Assembly: GCA_900472925.1 (NCBI GenBank) | Contig: UCJU01000019.1 | Coordinates: forward strand, 1 to 64,000 | Direction: 5' to 3' | Length of the DNA stretch: 64,000 bases | Origin: Hyphomicrobiales bacterium | GTDB lineage: Bacteria > Pseudomonadota > Alphaproteobacteria > Rhizobiales > Rhizobiaceae | Part shown: one piece after another, positions 1 through 9,277 of the stretch | How positions within the stretch are numbered: position 1 is the stretch's first letter | Layout: the number at the start of each line of letters is the position of its first letter | The notes under the pieces: generated by a model | Databases searched by the model: none | The model's input: only the letters and a program-made list of their open reading frames with translations | Told to the model about the DNA's origin: nothing | Made by a program: the position numbers and the translations under genes

Positions 1-873
1 TGTCTGAGCGGTGTAACCGCAATAGGTAATGTTGGAGACGTAGAGATTGATGAGATCGCCCGGACGGACGACATGCCCATAAGGCTTGCCGCAATGGGTG
101 CCGAACTCGTTGATGCCGATCTGGTAACCATCACCCGTCTCACCACCAAAGGAAAGCTGCGCCTGCGTGAAGGCGGCATAAATTTCATGGTCGGTCACAC
201 CCGGCTTGGCGACATGATAGGCCGCCTGCGTGGCGATGCTGACGAGTTGGGCTGCCGCTCGAAACATTTCGATCTCGCGCGGTGAGCGCACTTTCTGCAT
301 CCGGTCGAGAATTGCATTGTCAGCGACGAACTTGGCCTTCGGAATGAACTCATCGAGTGCCGCCCATAAGGTGAGTGATGTGCGATCACCGATGCGGCCG
401 ATCTGCGCCTTCGCCAAGCCCATACCAGCCAGCAATTCGGCACATTTTTCAGCCGTCTTGATCACGCTGTCGCCCGGACGGTCCGCATATTCGCGACCAA
501 TCGGGCCGATCTGCCAGATGTCTTCCACCAGCACAGGCTCGCCGCCCGGTGGCAGAAGCACGGATTGGGTGAAGAAGGACAAAAGCACCATCGGCTTGTC
601 GGCATCCGTGGGAATAATCAACAAGCCCTCGCGCATCCAGTCGCAGATGTAACGGAGGTAGTGGTTAGACGTGTGGAACCAGCCGACGCCGCCGGTGTGG
701 ACGAGGAGCGCATCATGCCCGGCCTCGACGGCCTGGCGACGGATGCGGCGCAGGCGGTCCTCAAACTCCTCGACGGGTAGAGGCAGGGGTGCGACAAAGT
801 CGAAATCCGGCTGGAAATCGGCCAGCAGCGATCCGATGCGATAGTGACCTGCCTTATGGGCGTGTATGTTCAT
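1..873 (-). CDS. Creatinase-like M24-fold hydrolase, 3' end outside window
   Basis: The minus-strand frame opens at the ATG at 873 and is still open at base 1, giving 291 residues without the C-terminus. The first half resembles a creatinase N-terminal domain and the second half the pita-bread M24 domain. Where metal-dependent M24 peptidases have the first two metal-binding aspartates (the D-x-G...GY-x-S-D pattern), this protein reads LINLYVSNITYCGYTAQ, with neither aspartate, as in creatinase, which needs no metal. It is therefore more likely a C-N hydrolase than an aminopeptidase. It lies 24 bases after the last permease gene of a polyamine-type ABC operon, so its substrate probably enters by that transporter. 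The substrate is unknown. Confidence 0.8.
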   Translation of the reverse strand, partial: MNIHAHKAGHYRIGSLLADFQPDFDFVAPLPLPVEEFEDRLRRIRRQAVEAGHDALLVHTGGVGWFHTSNHYLRYICDWMREGLLIIPTDADKPMVLLSFFTQSVLLPPGGEPVLVEDIWQIGPIGREYADRPGDSVIKTAEKCAELLAGMGLAKAQIGRIGDRTSLTLWAALDEFIPKAKFVADNAILDRMQKVRSPREIEMFRAAAQLVSIATQAAYHVAKPGVTDHEIYAAFTQAQLSFGGETGDGYQIGINEFGTHCGKPYGHVVRPGDLINLYVSNITYCGYTAQT

Positions 874-897
874 TGGGTATTCCTTCCAGAAGTATTT

Positions 898-1725
898 TTA
901 ATGGTCAGGTTGCCGGGATGGTGCCAGCACACGCCTCGCCACCAGCATCACGATGAGCGTCAGTCCGATCAGGATTCCCGACATTGCCGCGACCCGGACA
1001 TCGAGCGACTCTTCGATCAGTGCGAACATGCGAAGCGGCAGCACGGTCGTTTGCGCATCGGCGAGAAACAGCGAAACGGAGACGTTGTCGAGCGACTGTA
1101 TGAACACCAGAAAGGCACCGGCCAGAATGCCGGGTGCCAGCAGCGGCAGGATCACGCGCCGCAGCGTCGTGTACCAGGTTGCGCCCATGACGGTGGAGGC
1201 TTCCGCCAGCGACGGGTTGATGCCTTGAGCAACAACGGATGCGGCGCGGTACATCAGCGGACCGAACACGACGACATGGCCGATAACGGTGAGCCATAGC
1301 GACGGCTGGAAGCCGACGAAATTCGCCACGATCAGCGCCGCCAGACCATAAACGAGGCTTGGCAGAACGAGCGGTGCGAGCAGAAATGGCTCCAGCGCAT
1401 TGACCGTGCTGCGTCTCATCCGCGCCATGCCGATGGTGGCAGGCACCGCAAATAGCAGCGATCCCAGCACCGCAAGACCTGCGATTTTCAGCGAGTTACC
1501 GGCTGCCATATGCTCCGTTCCGGAACGAACAGGATCGATCAGCGCCTCATACCAGCGAAGGGAGACCCCCTCCGGCGGATATTTGAGCGTCTGGCCAGAG
1601 GTGAAGGACATGGTGATCGCAATGACAATCGGTGCCACGAGATAGATCAGGCTGAGACTGCCGAAACCGAAGACGAATGCCTTGTAGAGGAACGTCGGGA
1701 TCGGGTTTTCGCGATGATTATGCAT
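898..1725 (-). CDS. ABC transporter permease, PotC/spermidine-putrescine type
   Basis: This 275-residue inner-membrane protein has about six hydrophobic segments and the permease EAA loop (EASTVMGATWYTTLRRV), which docks on the ATPase. The family forms half of the channel in polyamine, iron(III) and 2-aminoethylphosphonate importers. I chose the ATG at 1725 because an AGGAGG lies ten bases upstream; the TTG at 1734 would sit directly on that ribosome site. The start overlaps the stop of the preceding permease by 8 bases, which suggests translational coupling. It belongs to the operon running from 4735 down to the left edge. The substrate cannot be read from the sequence. Confidence 0.87.
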   Translation of the reverse strand: MHNHRENPIPTFLYKAFVFGFGSLSLIYLVAPIVIAITMSFTSGQTLKYPPEGVSLRWYEALIDPVRSGTEHMAAGNSLKIAGLAVLGSLLFAVPATIGMARMRRSTVNALEPFLLAPLVLPSLVYGLAALIVANFVGFQPSLWLTVIGHVVVFGPLMYRAASVVAQGINPSLAEASTVMGATWYTTLRRVILPLLAPGILAGAFLVFIQSLDNVSVSLFLADAQTTVLPLRMFALIEESLDVRVAAMSGILIGLTLIVMLVARRVLAPSRQPDH

Positions 1726-2545
1726 GGCCGACAAGCCTCCTGTGACGGGAAATCATGGTCATGGCGACAAGGAGCATGCCGGTCGATAGAAGCAGAACGA
1801 CCGCGATGGCCGAGGCCATAGGCCAATCGAACAGCGTGCCGACCTCGCGGTAGATCAATTGCGGCACATAGACGTTGCGCGCACCGCCGATCACGGCCTG
1901 GGTGACGAATGAAGCACTGGTGCTGGCAAAGACAAGAATCCAACCCGCCAGCAAACCGGGCAGCATCATCGGCAGGAGAACCGTGACCAGGATACGCCAT
2001 GGTCCCGCGCCAGACACCTGCGCGGCCTCGGTGAACTGCACCGGCGTTCGCGACAGGATGGCAATCAGTGGCAGGATGATCAGGGGCAAGTCGATCTGAC
2101 ACATGGCCATGACGAGACCCAATTCGGTGGAGAGCAGCGTGAACGGTCGCTCCGCAAGCCCAAGCGCCACGAAGGCTTCGCTGATCGGTCCCTGTCGTCC
2201 AAGGATAACGATCCACGCGAAGGTTCGCACCACGTTGCTGGTCAGCATGGGGATGAGCGTCAGGAAGATGATCACCTGCCGCGCAGTCTTGCCGCTGTGC
2301 CAATAGAGAAGTGCTATCGGGATGCCGAGCAAGGTTGTGCTGGCTATGGTCTGGAGACCGAGCGTGGCAGTGTTGACCAGCACCCGGTAATTGAACGCAT
2401 CGCCCAGAAAGCGTGCGTAATTGTGCAGTGACACGCCGTCAGGACCGATGAAACTGAACCCCACGAGAACGGCGAGCGGCGTCGCAAAGAACGCCACCGA
2501 CAGCAAAAGCATCGGTATAACGTATGGGAAACCGCTCGCTTTCAT
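1718..2545 (-). CDS. ABC transporter permease, PotB type
   Basis: This 275-residue membrane protein with about six transmembrane segments is the second channel subunit of the importer. An EAA-like loop (EAAQVSGAGPWRILVTVLLP) is present. The frame is open further upstream, but those extra residues overlap the end of the binding-protein gene and are not hydrophobic. The ATG at 2545, starting MKASGFPYVIPMLLL directly before the first membrane segment, is the natural start and lies 10 bases after the binding-protein stop. Members of this family pair with a PotC-like partner, here the next gene. Confidence 0.87.
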   Translation of the reverse strand: MKASGFPYVIPMLLLSVAFFATPLAVLVGFSFIGPDGVSLHNYARFLGDAFNYRVLVNTATLGLQTIASTTLLGIPIALLYWHSGKTARQVIIFLTLIPMLTSNVVRTFAWIVILGRQGPISEAFVALGLAERPFTLLSTELGLVMAMCQIDLPLIILPLIAILSRTPVQFTEAAQVSGAGPWRILVTVLLPMMLPGLLAGWILVFASTSASFVTQAVIGGARNVYVPQLIYREVGTLFDWPMASAIAVVLLLSTGMLLVAMTMISRHRRLVGHA

Positions 2546-2555
2546 TGTGTAACCC

Positions 2556-3596
2556 TCAACCGGCAACGAGAGCGTCGAACTGGCGGATCCATTCCGCACG
2601 GTTCTTGTTGATTGCGACCCAGTCCGGATACACCAGCGATGCAAGCTGTTCGCGCTTCACATAGGCCTCAATGCCGGGCGTCAGTTCCACTTCCTTATTG
2701 GTCGGGAACATCTCGGTCGGCGGCATCTTCAGCTTGTCCTGCGCTGCCTTGGAGATGGCGGCATCCATATAGGCATAGGCGGCATCGGGGTTCTTCGCGC
2801 CCTTGGTCAGGTGGATGTTGACGGGAGCGGCCGGAGAGCCAGTTTCCGGCTGGACGAACTCGGCCTTGACACCCATGGACTTGAGACGCGCCACATTACC
2901 CGTGGAGCACATGAAGACAGCGATTTCGCCCTGTTGGAACAAGGTCATCTGGTGGTTCGTGCTGGCGACGACGCCCTTGATCTGCTCAGGATTGTCCTTG
3001 AACAGCTTGAAGACGGCCTCCATGTCGTCAGGACCCTTGCCGAATATCTTGGCGAGTTCCGTATAAGCCATGACGCCGGTGTTGGAAGCGAAACCGGTCC
3101 AGGATACCAAGCCCTTATAGGCCGGGTTTTCGAACAGGTCGCGATAGCCCTTGGGTGCAGGAACCAGATCCGGGTTATAGGCGATGCCATTGACTTCAAC
3201 CGTCACGGTCGGGCCATACTCGCCCTGAAACGCAGGGTCTATCAGGTTCCAGTTCTTCAGCTTCGACGGATCTATCTTCTGGATCAGGTCATTCTCGATG
3301 GCGACGGCCATCTGGCCGGGCGACATCAGCAGCGTGTCGTAAGGCGGGTTACCGGGGCTTGCCATGACCTTGGCAAGCTGATCCTGCGCCATAGCTGGTG
3401 CAACCGTCAGGTCGAAACCGGCCTCCTTGACGAGCGGCGTCAGAACCGTGCGATAGCCGTCTTCCCAGTTGCCGGGAAAGGTCGCGGCAACTGCTGTGCC
3501 ACCAGCGGCACGAGCCACGAACGGGGCGGTGACCGCTACAGCCGCACCGGCGGCAAGCAATCCGAAATGACGTCGTGTGATGTTAAAGTCCTGCAT
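2556..3596 (-). CDS. ABC transporter substrate-binding protein with Tat signal
   Basis: This 346-residue periplasmic binding protein of the PotD/family-1 type captures the solute for the neighbouring permeases. The N-terminus carries a twin-arginine motif (ITRRHFGLLAAGAAVAV) followed by an AXA-like cleavage region, so it is probably exported folded through Tat. Two starts are possible. The ATG at 3623 overlaps the ATPase stop as ATGA and adds nine Asn-rich residues. The ATG at 3596 has an AGAGGTG site six bases upstream and is preferred. The ligand is not known; polyamine, iron or a small nitrogen compound would all fit the family. Confidence 0.87.
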   Translation of the reverse strand: MQDFNITRRHFGLLAAGAAVAVTAPFVARAAGGTAVAATFPGNWEDGYRTVLTPLVKEAGFDLTVAPAMAQDQLAKVMASPGNPPYDTLLMSPGQMAVAIENDLIQKIDPSKLKNWNLIDPAFQGEYGPTVTVEVNGIAYNPDLVPAPKGYRDLFENPAYKGLVSWTGFASNTGVMAYTELAKIFGKGPDDMEAVFKLFKDNPEQIKGVVASTNHQMTLFQQGEIAVFMCSTGNVARLKSMGVKAEFVQPETGSPAAPVNIHLTKGAKNPDAAYAYMDAAISKAAQDKLKMPPTEMFPTNKEVELTPGIEAYVKREQLASLVYPDWVAINKNRAEWIRQFDALVAG

Positions 3597-3619
3597 CTGT
3601 TCACCTCTATTGTTGTTGT

Positions 3620-4735
3620 TCATTCACTGGATGCTTCCGGTTCGCTCGGAAAGGCGTGACACCTAGTGGTGTCAATCTCGGCAAAGAGCTGTGCTCCCGG
3701 CTCGGGAATGAATGTGGCCGGTCCACGCACCTGCGATGTGCGCAGGCCCGTGCCGTCCTCAAGAAGAAGATCATGGACGAGCGTCGGCCCAAGAGGAACG
3801 GACACCGTCAACCGCGCTGGCAGCGCAAATTCACTTTGGTTCGTGGAAAGACGAACGTCTTCGGGGCGGAAGGTAATGGTGACGTTGGAGCCAACGGTGA
3901 AGTTCAGCCGACGCGGCAGCACGATTGTCTTGCCGTTCGTCAGCGCAATGGTCGTTGCCTCTGCATCCAAACCCTGCACCGTGCCATGCAGCATATTGGC
4001 CTGACCGATGAAGGTGTTGACGAAAAGCGTCTTCGGCCGGTCATAGACGGCCATCGGCGTATCGATCTGCTCGACATTGCCCTTGTTCATCAGCACCAGA
4101 CGCCCGGCGAGGCTCTGCGCCTCTTCCTGGTCGTGCGTGACGATCAGCGTTGTGATGCCCAGTGTTTTCTGGAGATGCAGAAGCTCAACCTGTAGATCGA
4201 AGCGAAGCGCCCGGTCGAGCGCACCGAAGGGCTCATCGAGCAACAGAAGCGATGGCCGCCCGGCAATGGCACGGGCAACAGCCACGCGCTGCTGCTGGCC
4301 ACCAGACAGTTCACGCGGCAATCGATTGCCATAACCCTTCAACTGCACGAGCGAGAGCATCTCGTCCACTCGTTCCCTGCGTTGCGTCTTCGGCATCCGC
4401 TGGCAGGCCAGGGGATAAGCAATGTTCTCAGCGACCGTCAGATGCGGAAACAGGGCGTAATTCTGGAACACCATGCCAATGCCGCGAGAGCGCGCCGAAA
4501 CATGGGCGAGGTCCTGACCGCCGAGTTGGATCACGCCGCTTTTCGGCTGTATCAGCCCAGCAATTGCCCGCAGCACCGTGGACTTGCCACAGCCACTTGG
4601 CCCCAGAAGTGCTACGATCTCGCCAGCAGCAACCTCGAACGAGATATCGCTGATCGCATTCTGTCCACCATAGCTATGGGTCAGGCCACGAACGCTGAGC
4701 TGCTTACCATCGCCTGCCTTCGAGCCCTCTGCCAT
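3620..4735 (-). CDS. ABC transporter ATP-binding protein, PotA type
   Basis: This 371-residue ATPase powers the importer encoded downstream. Visible motifs are Walker A (GPSGCGKST), the signature LSGGQQQRVAVARAI, Walker B (LLLLDEPFGALD) and the H-loop (IVTHDQEEA), followed by a C-terminal TOBE-like region of about 110 residues. The frame stays open to 4879, but the ATG at 4735 has AAAGGG upstream and starts shortly before the conserved LSVRGLTHSYGG, so I use it. It is the first gene of the operon, and its stop overlaps an upstream start option of the binding-protein gene. It faces an AT-rich intergenic region shared with the divergent amino-acid-type transporter. Confidence 0.9.
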   Translation of the reverse strand: MAEGSKAGDGKQLSVRGLTHSYGGQNAISDISFEVAAGEIVALLGPSGCGKSTVLRAIAGLIQPKSGVIQLGGQDLAHVSARSRGIGMVFQNYALFPHLTVAENIAYPLACQRMPKTQRRERVDEMLSLVQLKGYGNRLPRELSGGQQQRVAVARAIAGRPSLLLLDEPFGALDRALRFDLQVELLHLQKTLGITTLIVTHDQEEAQSLAGRLVLMNKGNVEQIDTPMAVYDRPKTLFVNTFIGQANMLHGTVQGLDAEATTIALTNGKTIVLPRRLNFTVGSNVTITFRPEDVRLSTNQSEFALPARLTVSVPLGPTLVHDLLLEDGTGLRTSQVRGPATFIPEPGAQLFAEIDTTRCHAFPSEPEASSE

Positions 4736-5362
4736 TGATATCCCTTTAGGTTGCCCCCCGCCGTCAACCTTGCCTGCGCCCGATGTTACGAGACTAAGAT
4801 GGGATCGATCAGCGATGTGAGTTTCTGTGTTGGTCATACCAAGGGATTTGCAAGCTGCGTGCCAGTTTCCGATGTTCAACGCATAGCTCTGGTCAATACA
4901 CTGATAAAAAACATTTATTTTTGATTTTTATACTTTCGAATATTTATAATAATATCCAACCGTATTTACTTTCGAATTTAAAAAATGTGCACTTTCTGTC
5001 GATTTAGCTTATTCAATAAGCAGTCTTTCAGCGTTAAAACACAAAATCTGCCGTTGATTGATCGAAAACGAGCGGCAGATCGCGACCCTCACAATTTGAG
5101 CACATAGCAGAATACGTATCAAAATCAATAACTTAGGTAGCCAAGCCTTAAATCCACGACATCGAGCGCTACAACGGCTGATTTTTTAATCATCACGCTT
5201 CCGAATTTTTATGCGAATATCTGTGCGAAAGATTTTGAAACTGACGAACTCAGAAATATCTCTTTAAAAACAGTGCGTCAAACATTCGTCGATCAAGCTG
5301 GCATACCGATTGCATCGTTGTTCCTGTGAATTCACTCCGATAAAAATCAAAAAGGGGATCGC
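4736..5362. promoter_or_regulatory. AT-rich divergent intergenic region with twin ACTTTCGAAT repeats
   Basis: No credible gene lies in these 627 bases. The stretch is markedly more AT-rich than its flanks and must hold the promoters of both divergent transporter operons. Two direct copies of ACTTTCGAAT, each with a TTCGAA palindrome, stand at 4932-4941 and 4968-4977, 36 bases apart. They could be operator half-sites; their binding protein is unknown, and the GntR/FCD protein encoded at 8525 is a candidate only by context. Confidence 0.5.
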
Positions 5363-6295
5363 ATGCGCAGCTTCACGAAAAGTCTTAAAAACGGCCTTAC
5401 CGGTATCGCGTTCGCGCTGCTGGCCACATCGGCCCATGCCGCAGAAGGTCCCGCCATCAAGATGGTACCCAACGCTGATGTCGCTAAACTGCCGGGAATC
5501 GCATTTGACCAGAAATTGTCGGACCGCTTGCCTCCTGCAATCAAGGACAAAAAAGTTCTCAAGGTAGCGACCGACCTGACGCCGCCGATCAGCTTTCAAT
5601 CGGAAGACGGCAAACTAATCGGCATCGATGCCGACATCGCCGCAGCACTCGGCGTCATTCTGGGCATCGACGTTCAGATGACTAATGTCGGCGCCGGCGC
5701 GGCCATCGTGCCAGCCGTTTTGTCCAAGCGTTTCGACATGACCATCTCCGGCATCAACGACGATGTCGAGCTGGAAAAGCAGGTGGATGTTATCGACTAC
5801 ATGTTCGACGCCACGACAATCATGACCATCAAGGATAATCCGCTCGGCATCAAGAGCATGGAGGACCTCTGCGGCAAGAAGGTTGCCGTGCCGGTCGGCA
5901 CGTTCCAGGCACGCCTGGTGGAGACAGCATCGGCGAAATGCACGACACCGATGAACATCATGTCCATCCCGAAAATGCCGGATGTGTTGCAGGCCGTGCG
6001 CACCGGCCGTGCCGATGCGACCGTGAACGGTTATGCGACCAGCGTCTACACGACCGAAAACCAGACTGGTAAAGGCGTTGGCCTGCAAGCACTGCCAGAC
6101 GTTCGCCTCGCAGTCGGCTATCTCGGCATGCTGGTCTCGAAGGACAATCCGGATTTGCGAGATACGGTGATCGCCTCGCTGCAACATATGGTCGATAGCG
6201 GTGCCTACAAGGCCATTATGGAGAAGTGGGGCCTTGGCCCGCTTGCCGTGAAGACCGTGAAGTTCAACGACGCCGCCAGCATGCCGGTGAATTGA
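5363..6295 (+). CDS. Amino-acid-type ABC transporter substrate-binding protein
   Basis: This 310-residue family-3 periplasmic binding protein starts with a Sec signal peptide ending near ATSAHA-AEG. The mature part holds the two-lobed PBP2 pattern (KVATDLTPPISFQSEDGKL, then GIDADIAAALG), typical for polar amino acids, opines and related small solutes. It is the first gene of a plus-strand operon followed three bases later by the cognate permease, then by a TIM-barrel enzyme. The ATG at 5363 follows AAAAGGGG. The ligand is not predictable from sequence; the nearby catabolic enzyme suggests a carbon or nitrogen source. Confidence 0.88.
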   Translation: MRSFTKSLKNGLTGIAFALLATSAHAAEGPAIKMVPNADVAKLPGIAFDQKLSDRLPPAIKDKKVLKVATDLTPPISFQSEDGKLIGIDADIAAALGVILGIDVQMTNVGAGAAIVPAVLSKRFDMTISGINDDVELEKQVDVIDYMFDATTIMTIKDNPLGIKSMEDLCGKKVAVPVGTFQARLVETASAKCTTPMNIMSIPKMPDVLQAVRTGRADATVNGYATSVYTTENQTGKGVGLQALPDVRLAVGYLGMLVSKDNPDLRDTVIASLQHMVDSGAYKAIMEKWGLGPLAVKTVKFNDAASMPVN

Positions 6296-6298
6296 GCC

Positions 6299-7171
6299 AT
6301 GTCCCTATTCCCTCAACCCGTCAGCATGGCCATCGCACCTCCGCTCGGCACGCCGATGCGGTGGGGCCAGATTACAACAGGTACCAGCGCGATCCTCGCG
6401 CTGGTACTCGTCATCCTCACCGTCGCCCGAAACCAGACTGTTCAATGGGGCGAAATTCCCCGCTATATGGTCGATCCTGTCATCCTCGACGGGGTCGTTC
6501 TGACCCTGCAACTGACGGCCGGTGCCATGGTGTTCGGCACCGCGTTTGGCTGCATCGTCGCTATCATGGCCACAAGCCAGAACATCGTCTTGAAAGCGAT
6601 GGCTGTCGCCTTCGTCTGGTGGTTTCGTGGCGTGCCGCTGATCGTCCAGATCTTCTTCTGGTTCAACATCGCGCTGTTTATTCCGATGGTGGGCATCGGC
6701 ACCTATTCCATATCGATCAACGACCTCGTCACACCTGCCCTTGCCGGGTTTCTGGCACTCGGCCTGCACGAAGCCGCCAATATGAGCGAGATCATCCGCG
6801 GCGGTTTGACCGCTGTGGACCGTGGCCAGCGTGAGGCGGCCTCTTCATTGGGCTTGCAGCCCCTTCAGACGCTCCGGACCGTGGTTCTGCCTCAAGCGAT
6901 CCGCCTGATTGTCCCGCCGACCGGCAACCAGGCCATCGGCATGCTTAAAGCCAGCGCCATCGTTTCCGTCATCGGCATGCAGGACCTGCTGACCCAGGCG
7001 CAGGCCGTCTACGCGCGCAACTTCCTTGTCATCGAACTGCTGTGCGTTGCTTCGCTCTGGTACCTCCTCATCACCACCATCGCATCGATTGGCCAGCATT
7101 TTCTGGAAAAGCACCTCGCGCCAAAAGGTCGGGACGCCGGTGCGCAGAAAGATACCCGGCGACGCACCTGA
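6299..7171 (+). CDS. Amino-acid ABC transporter permease
   Basis: This 290-residue HisM/GlnP-type inner-membrane permease has about five or six hydrophobic segments and the EAA loop EAASSLGLQPLQTLRTVVLP. It begins three bases after the binding-protein stop and is clearly co-transcribed with it. Uptake systems of this family need a GlnQ-like ATPase, but none is encoded in this operon or elsewhere in the window; the only ABC ATPase of a solute importer nearby is the PotA-type one at 3620-4735. The subunit may therefore borrow an ATPase from another locus. Confidence 0.88.
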   Translation: MSLFPQPVSMAIAPPLGTPMRWGQITTGTSAILALVLVILTVARNQTVQWGEIPRYMVDPVILDGVVLTLQLTAGAMVFGTAFGCIVAIMATSQNIVLKAMAVAFVWWFRGVPLIVQIFFWFNIALFIPMVGIGTYSISINDLVTPALAGFLALGLHEAANMSEIIRGGLTAVDRGQREAASSLGLQPLQTLRTVVLPQAIRLIVPPTGNQAIGMLKASAIVSVIGMQDLLTQAQAVYARNFLVIELLCVASLWYLLITTIASIGQHFLEKHLAPKGRDAGAQKDTRRRT

Positions 7172-7249
7172 CGCACCGCCAACTCAATCATCAATCAAAC
7201 GGAAATGCCATTGCAGCAAATCCGATCAGGAAACATCAAGGAGAAGATC

Positions 7250-8380
7250 ATGAGACTAGGTATAGACGGACAGAAACTGCCCGAAGCCAGAACACGCGGG
7301 CCACTCAAGAGCCTCGAGCACGTCAAGGAACTCGGCCTCGGTGGCATCTTTTTCAGCACGGTCCTCGATATGAGCGAGACGCTGGACAAGGGCGAACTGG
7401 CGGATATCCGGGCGAAGGCCGATGAGCTTGGCCTCTACCTCGAAGCAGGCGTCGGTAAGATCAACCCCTATTGCAGCGCAGAGGCCCCGGAGTTTCGCGC
7501 CATCGGCGATGGCGATGTCATCCTCGGTTTTACCCGCATGATCGAAGCGAGTGCGGCCATCGGCTGCCGCGAACTCTGGGTGTCGCCCGGCAACTTCAAA
7601 TCGGAATATCGCGGACGGCTGGCCAATGACCGCTTCCGCACCGATGTGACCTGGGACGAGCAGTTGCTGGGTATCGAAAAGGTGTTGCTGAAGCTGGCAC
7701 CTGTCGCGCGCGCGCATGGCGTCCATCTCAACATGGAAACCCACGACGAGATCACCTCTTTCGAAATCCTCCGGCTGATCGAAAAGGTTGGCGAGGATTG
7801 CATGGGTGTCGTCTTCGACACGGCAAACGGCCTGCAACGCGCCGAGCACCCGGTTTTTGCCGCAAAACGCGTCGCCCCCTATGTGCGCCAGACCCACATC
7901 AAGGATGCCTATGTTGGTCACGCCACGGGCGGCCTAGATTTCCAGACCCGCCCCGTCGGTCGCGGCATTGTCGATTTCGGTGAAATCATCCCGATCCTCG
8001 CCAAGGCCAATCCTGACCTGAACCTCTCTCTTGAGGTTGCTGCCTCGGTCGAAGACAAGCCACGCAAGGCCAATCCCCGCCAGTGCATCGAGATCAACGA
8101 CCCCGCCTGGCGTGCAGGCCATCCCGACCTGACGGCAGAGGAGCTGGAAGCCTATCTCGGATTGGTGGATGCATTCGAAAAACGTGTGTCCGCGGGAGAA
8201 ATTCCGGATTGGGAAGCCTATGAGGCAAGCGAGTATGGCTATCCGACCTATGAGCACCAGTCCTACGGTTTCAACGAAGCGTTGACCTTTATCAAAGATT
8301 CTGCGCGCCATATCGAAGACATCTGCACGGAAAACGGTATTCCGCTCTCTACGACATCGACCAAACAGCGCGCGGCCTGA
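7250..8380 (+). CDS. TIM-barrel sugar isomerase/epimerase-like enzyme
   Basis: This 376-residue protein belongs to the xylose-isomerase-like TIM-barrel (AP endonuclease 2) superfamily, whose members isomerise, epimerise or cleave sugars and inositols using a divalent metal. Likely metal ligands are the Glu in NMETHDE, the Asp in VVFDTANG, the His in THIKDAY and the Glu in LSLEVAAS. The ATG at 7250 is preceded by AAGGAG with six-base spacing; the earlier in-frame ATG at 7205 has no such site. It follows the transporter pair, so it probably acts on the imported compound or its product. The exact reaction is unknown. Confidence 0.82.
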   Translation: MRLGIDGQKLPEARTRGPLKSLEHVKELGLGGIFFSTVLDMSETLDKGELADIRAKADELGLYLEAGVGKINPYCSAEAPEFRAIGDGDVILGFTRMIEASAAIGCRELWVSPGNFKSEYRGRLANDRFRTDVTWDEQLLGIEKVLLKLAPVARAHGVHLNMETHDEITSFEILRLIEKVGEDCMGVVFDTANGLQRAEHPVFAAKRVAPYVRQTHIKDAYVGHATGGLDFQTRPVGRGIVDFGEIIPILAKANPDLNLSLEVAASVEDKPRKANPRQCIEINDPAWRAGHPDLTAEELEAYLGLVDAFEKRVSAGEIPDWEAYEASEYGYPTYEHQSYGFNEALTFIKDSARHIEDICTENGIPLSTTSTKQRAA

Positions 8381-8524
8381 CATCCAATAAGCAGTGCGCG
8401 GGCATATCTGTTGTCGGCGAACTTTAAAACCTCGAGAACCTCTCGACTTTTGCTATCAGGCGCATATACGCAGGGATATTCTCATGAAAATAATCGGATC
8501 GCCTGATGGCAGCGGGAGACAGAA

Positions 8525-9277
8525 ATGAAGAGGACGACACGACGTCTAAGCGCCAAGACCGCACCCAAGGCCAGCAGCCCGGTGGACGCGGTTGAAACCG
8601 CCAATGACGACGTGACCGAGCGCATCCGCAGCACGCTTGCCGCAGCCATTGGCGAGGGCGCGCTTAAGCCCGGCGTCAAAATTCTGGAAGATGCAATCGC
8701 CGACCATTTCGGGGTCAGCCGCACGGTCGTACGCGGCGCGCTGGGTGTGCTGGAGAGTGACCACCTTCTGGAGCGTAAGAAGAACCGCGGCACGTTTGTC
8801 GCCGAGCCCGGCATCGCAGAAGCAAAAGCCCTGTTCGAAGCACGCCGCAAGTTAGAACACGTCATCCTCGAACTCGTCATGGACCGCGCCACCATCGATC
8901 AACTGGATGCGCTGGAAAAACTGACCGACGAAGAGGAACATATCCATCACCACGGTGATGAGAAGTCGAAGACGGTGCTGTCCGGCAAATTCCACGTCGT
9001 TCTGGCAGAACTCGGCGGCAACGCCGTCATGACGGAGATGCTGTCCAAGATCGTCGCCCGCCTCTCTCTCGTAATGTCGCTCTACGAAGAGGAGCGGAAG
9101 GATGATTGTGGCGCCGATCACCATCGTTTGATCGTCACAGCCCTGAAAGGGAAGGATCTCGCAAAGGCGCAGCAACTGATGGACCATCACCTTGCAGACA
9201 TCGAGGGCCGCGTACGATTGACTGAGGGACAGGGCGATAGACATACGTTCCTGGCCGTGCTGGAGAATTTTTCCTGA
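8525..9277 (+). CDS. GntR-family transcriptional regulator (FCD domain)
   Basis: This 250-residue protein has an N-terminal winged helix (about residues 35-105, with ILEDAIADHFGVSRTVVRGA) and a C-terminal all-helical FCD ligand-binding domain (about 110-235) with spaced His residues (HHHGDEKS, GKFHVVLAELGGN, DHHRLIVTAL) of the kind that bind metal and a carboxylate effector. It ends the plus-strand catabolic cluster and is the obvious local regulator of the two divergent transporter operons. GGGAGA lies upstream of the ATG. A 14-codon ORF starting at 8484 overlaps the start as ATGA, possibly only by chance. Confidence 0.87.
   Translation: MKRTTRRLSAKTAPKASSPVDAVETANDDVTERIRSTLAAAIGEGALKPGVKILEDAIADHFGVSRTVVRGALGVLESDHLLERKKNRGTFVAEPGIAEAKALFEARRKLEHVILELVMDRATIDQLDALEKLTDEEEHIHHHGDEKSKTVLSGKFHVVLAELGGNAVMTEMLSKIVARLSLVMSLYEEERKDDCGADHHRLIVTALKGKDLAKAQQLMDHHLADIEGRVRLTEGQGDRHTFLAVLENFS

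Noticed and set aside
8484-8528. 14-codon upstream ORF overlapping the GntR gene
   Set aside because: It has no ribosome site and no residue pattern suggesting an attenuator; it is probably chance.
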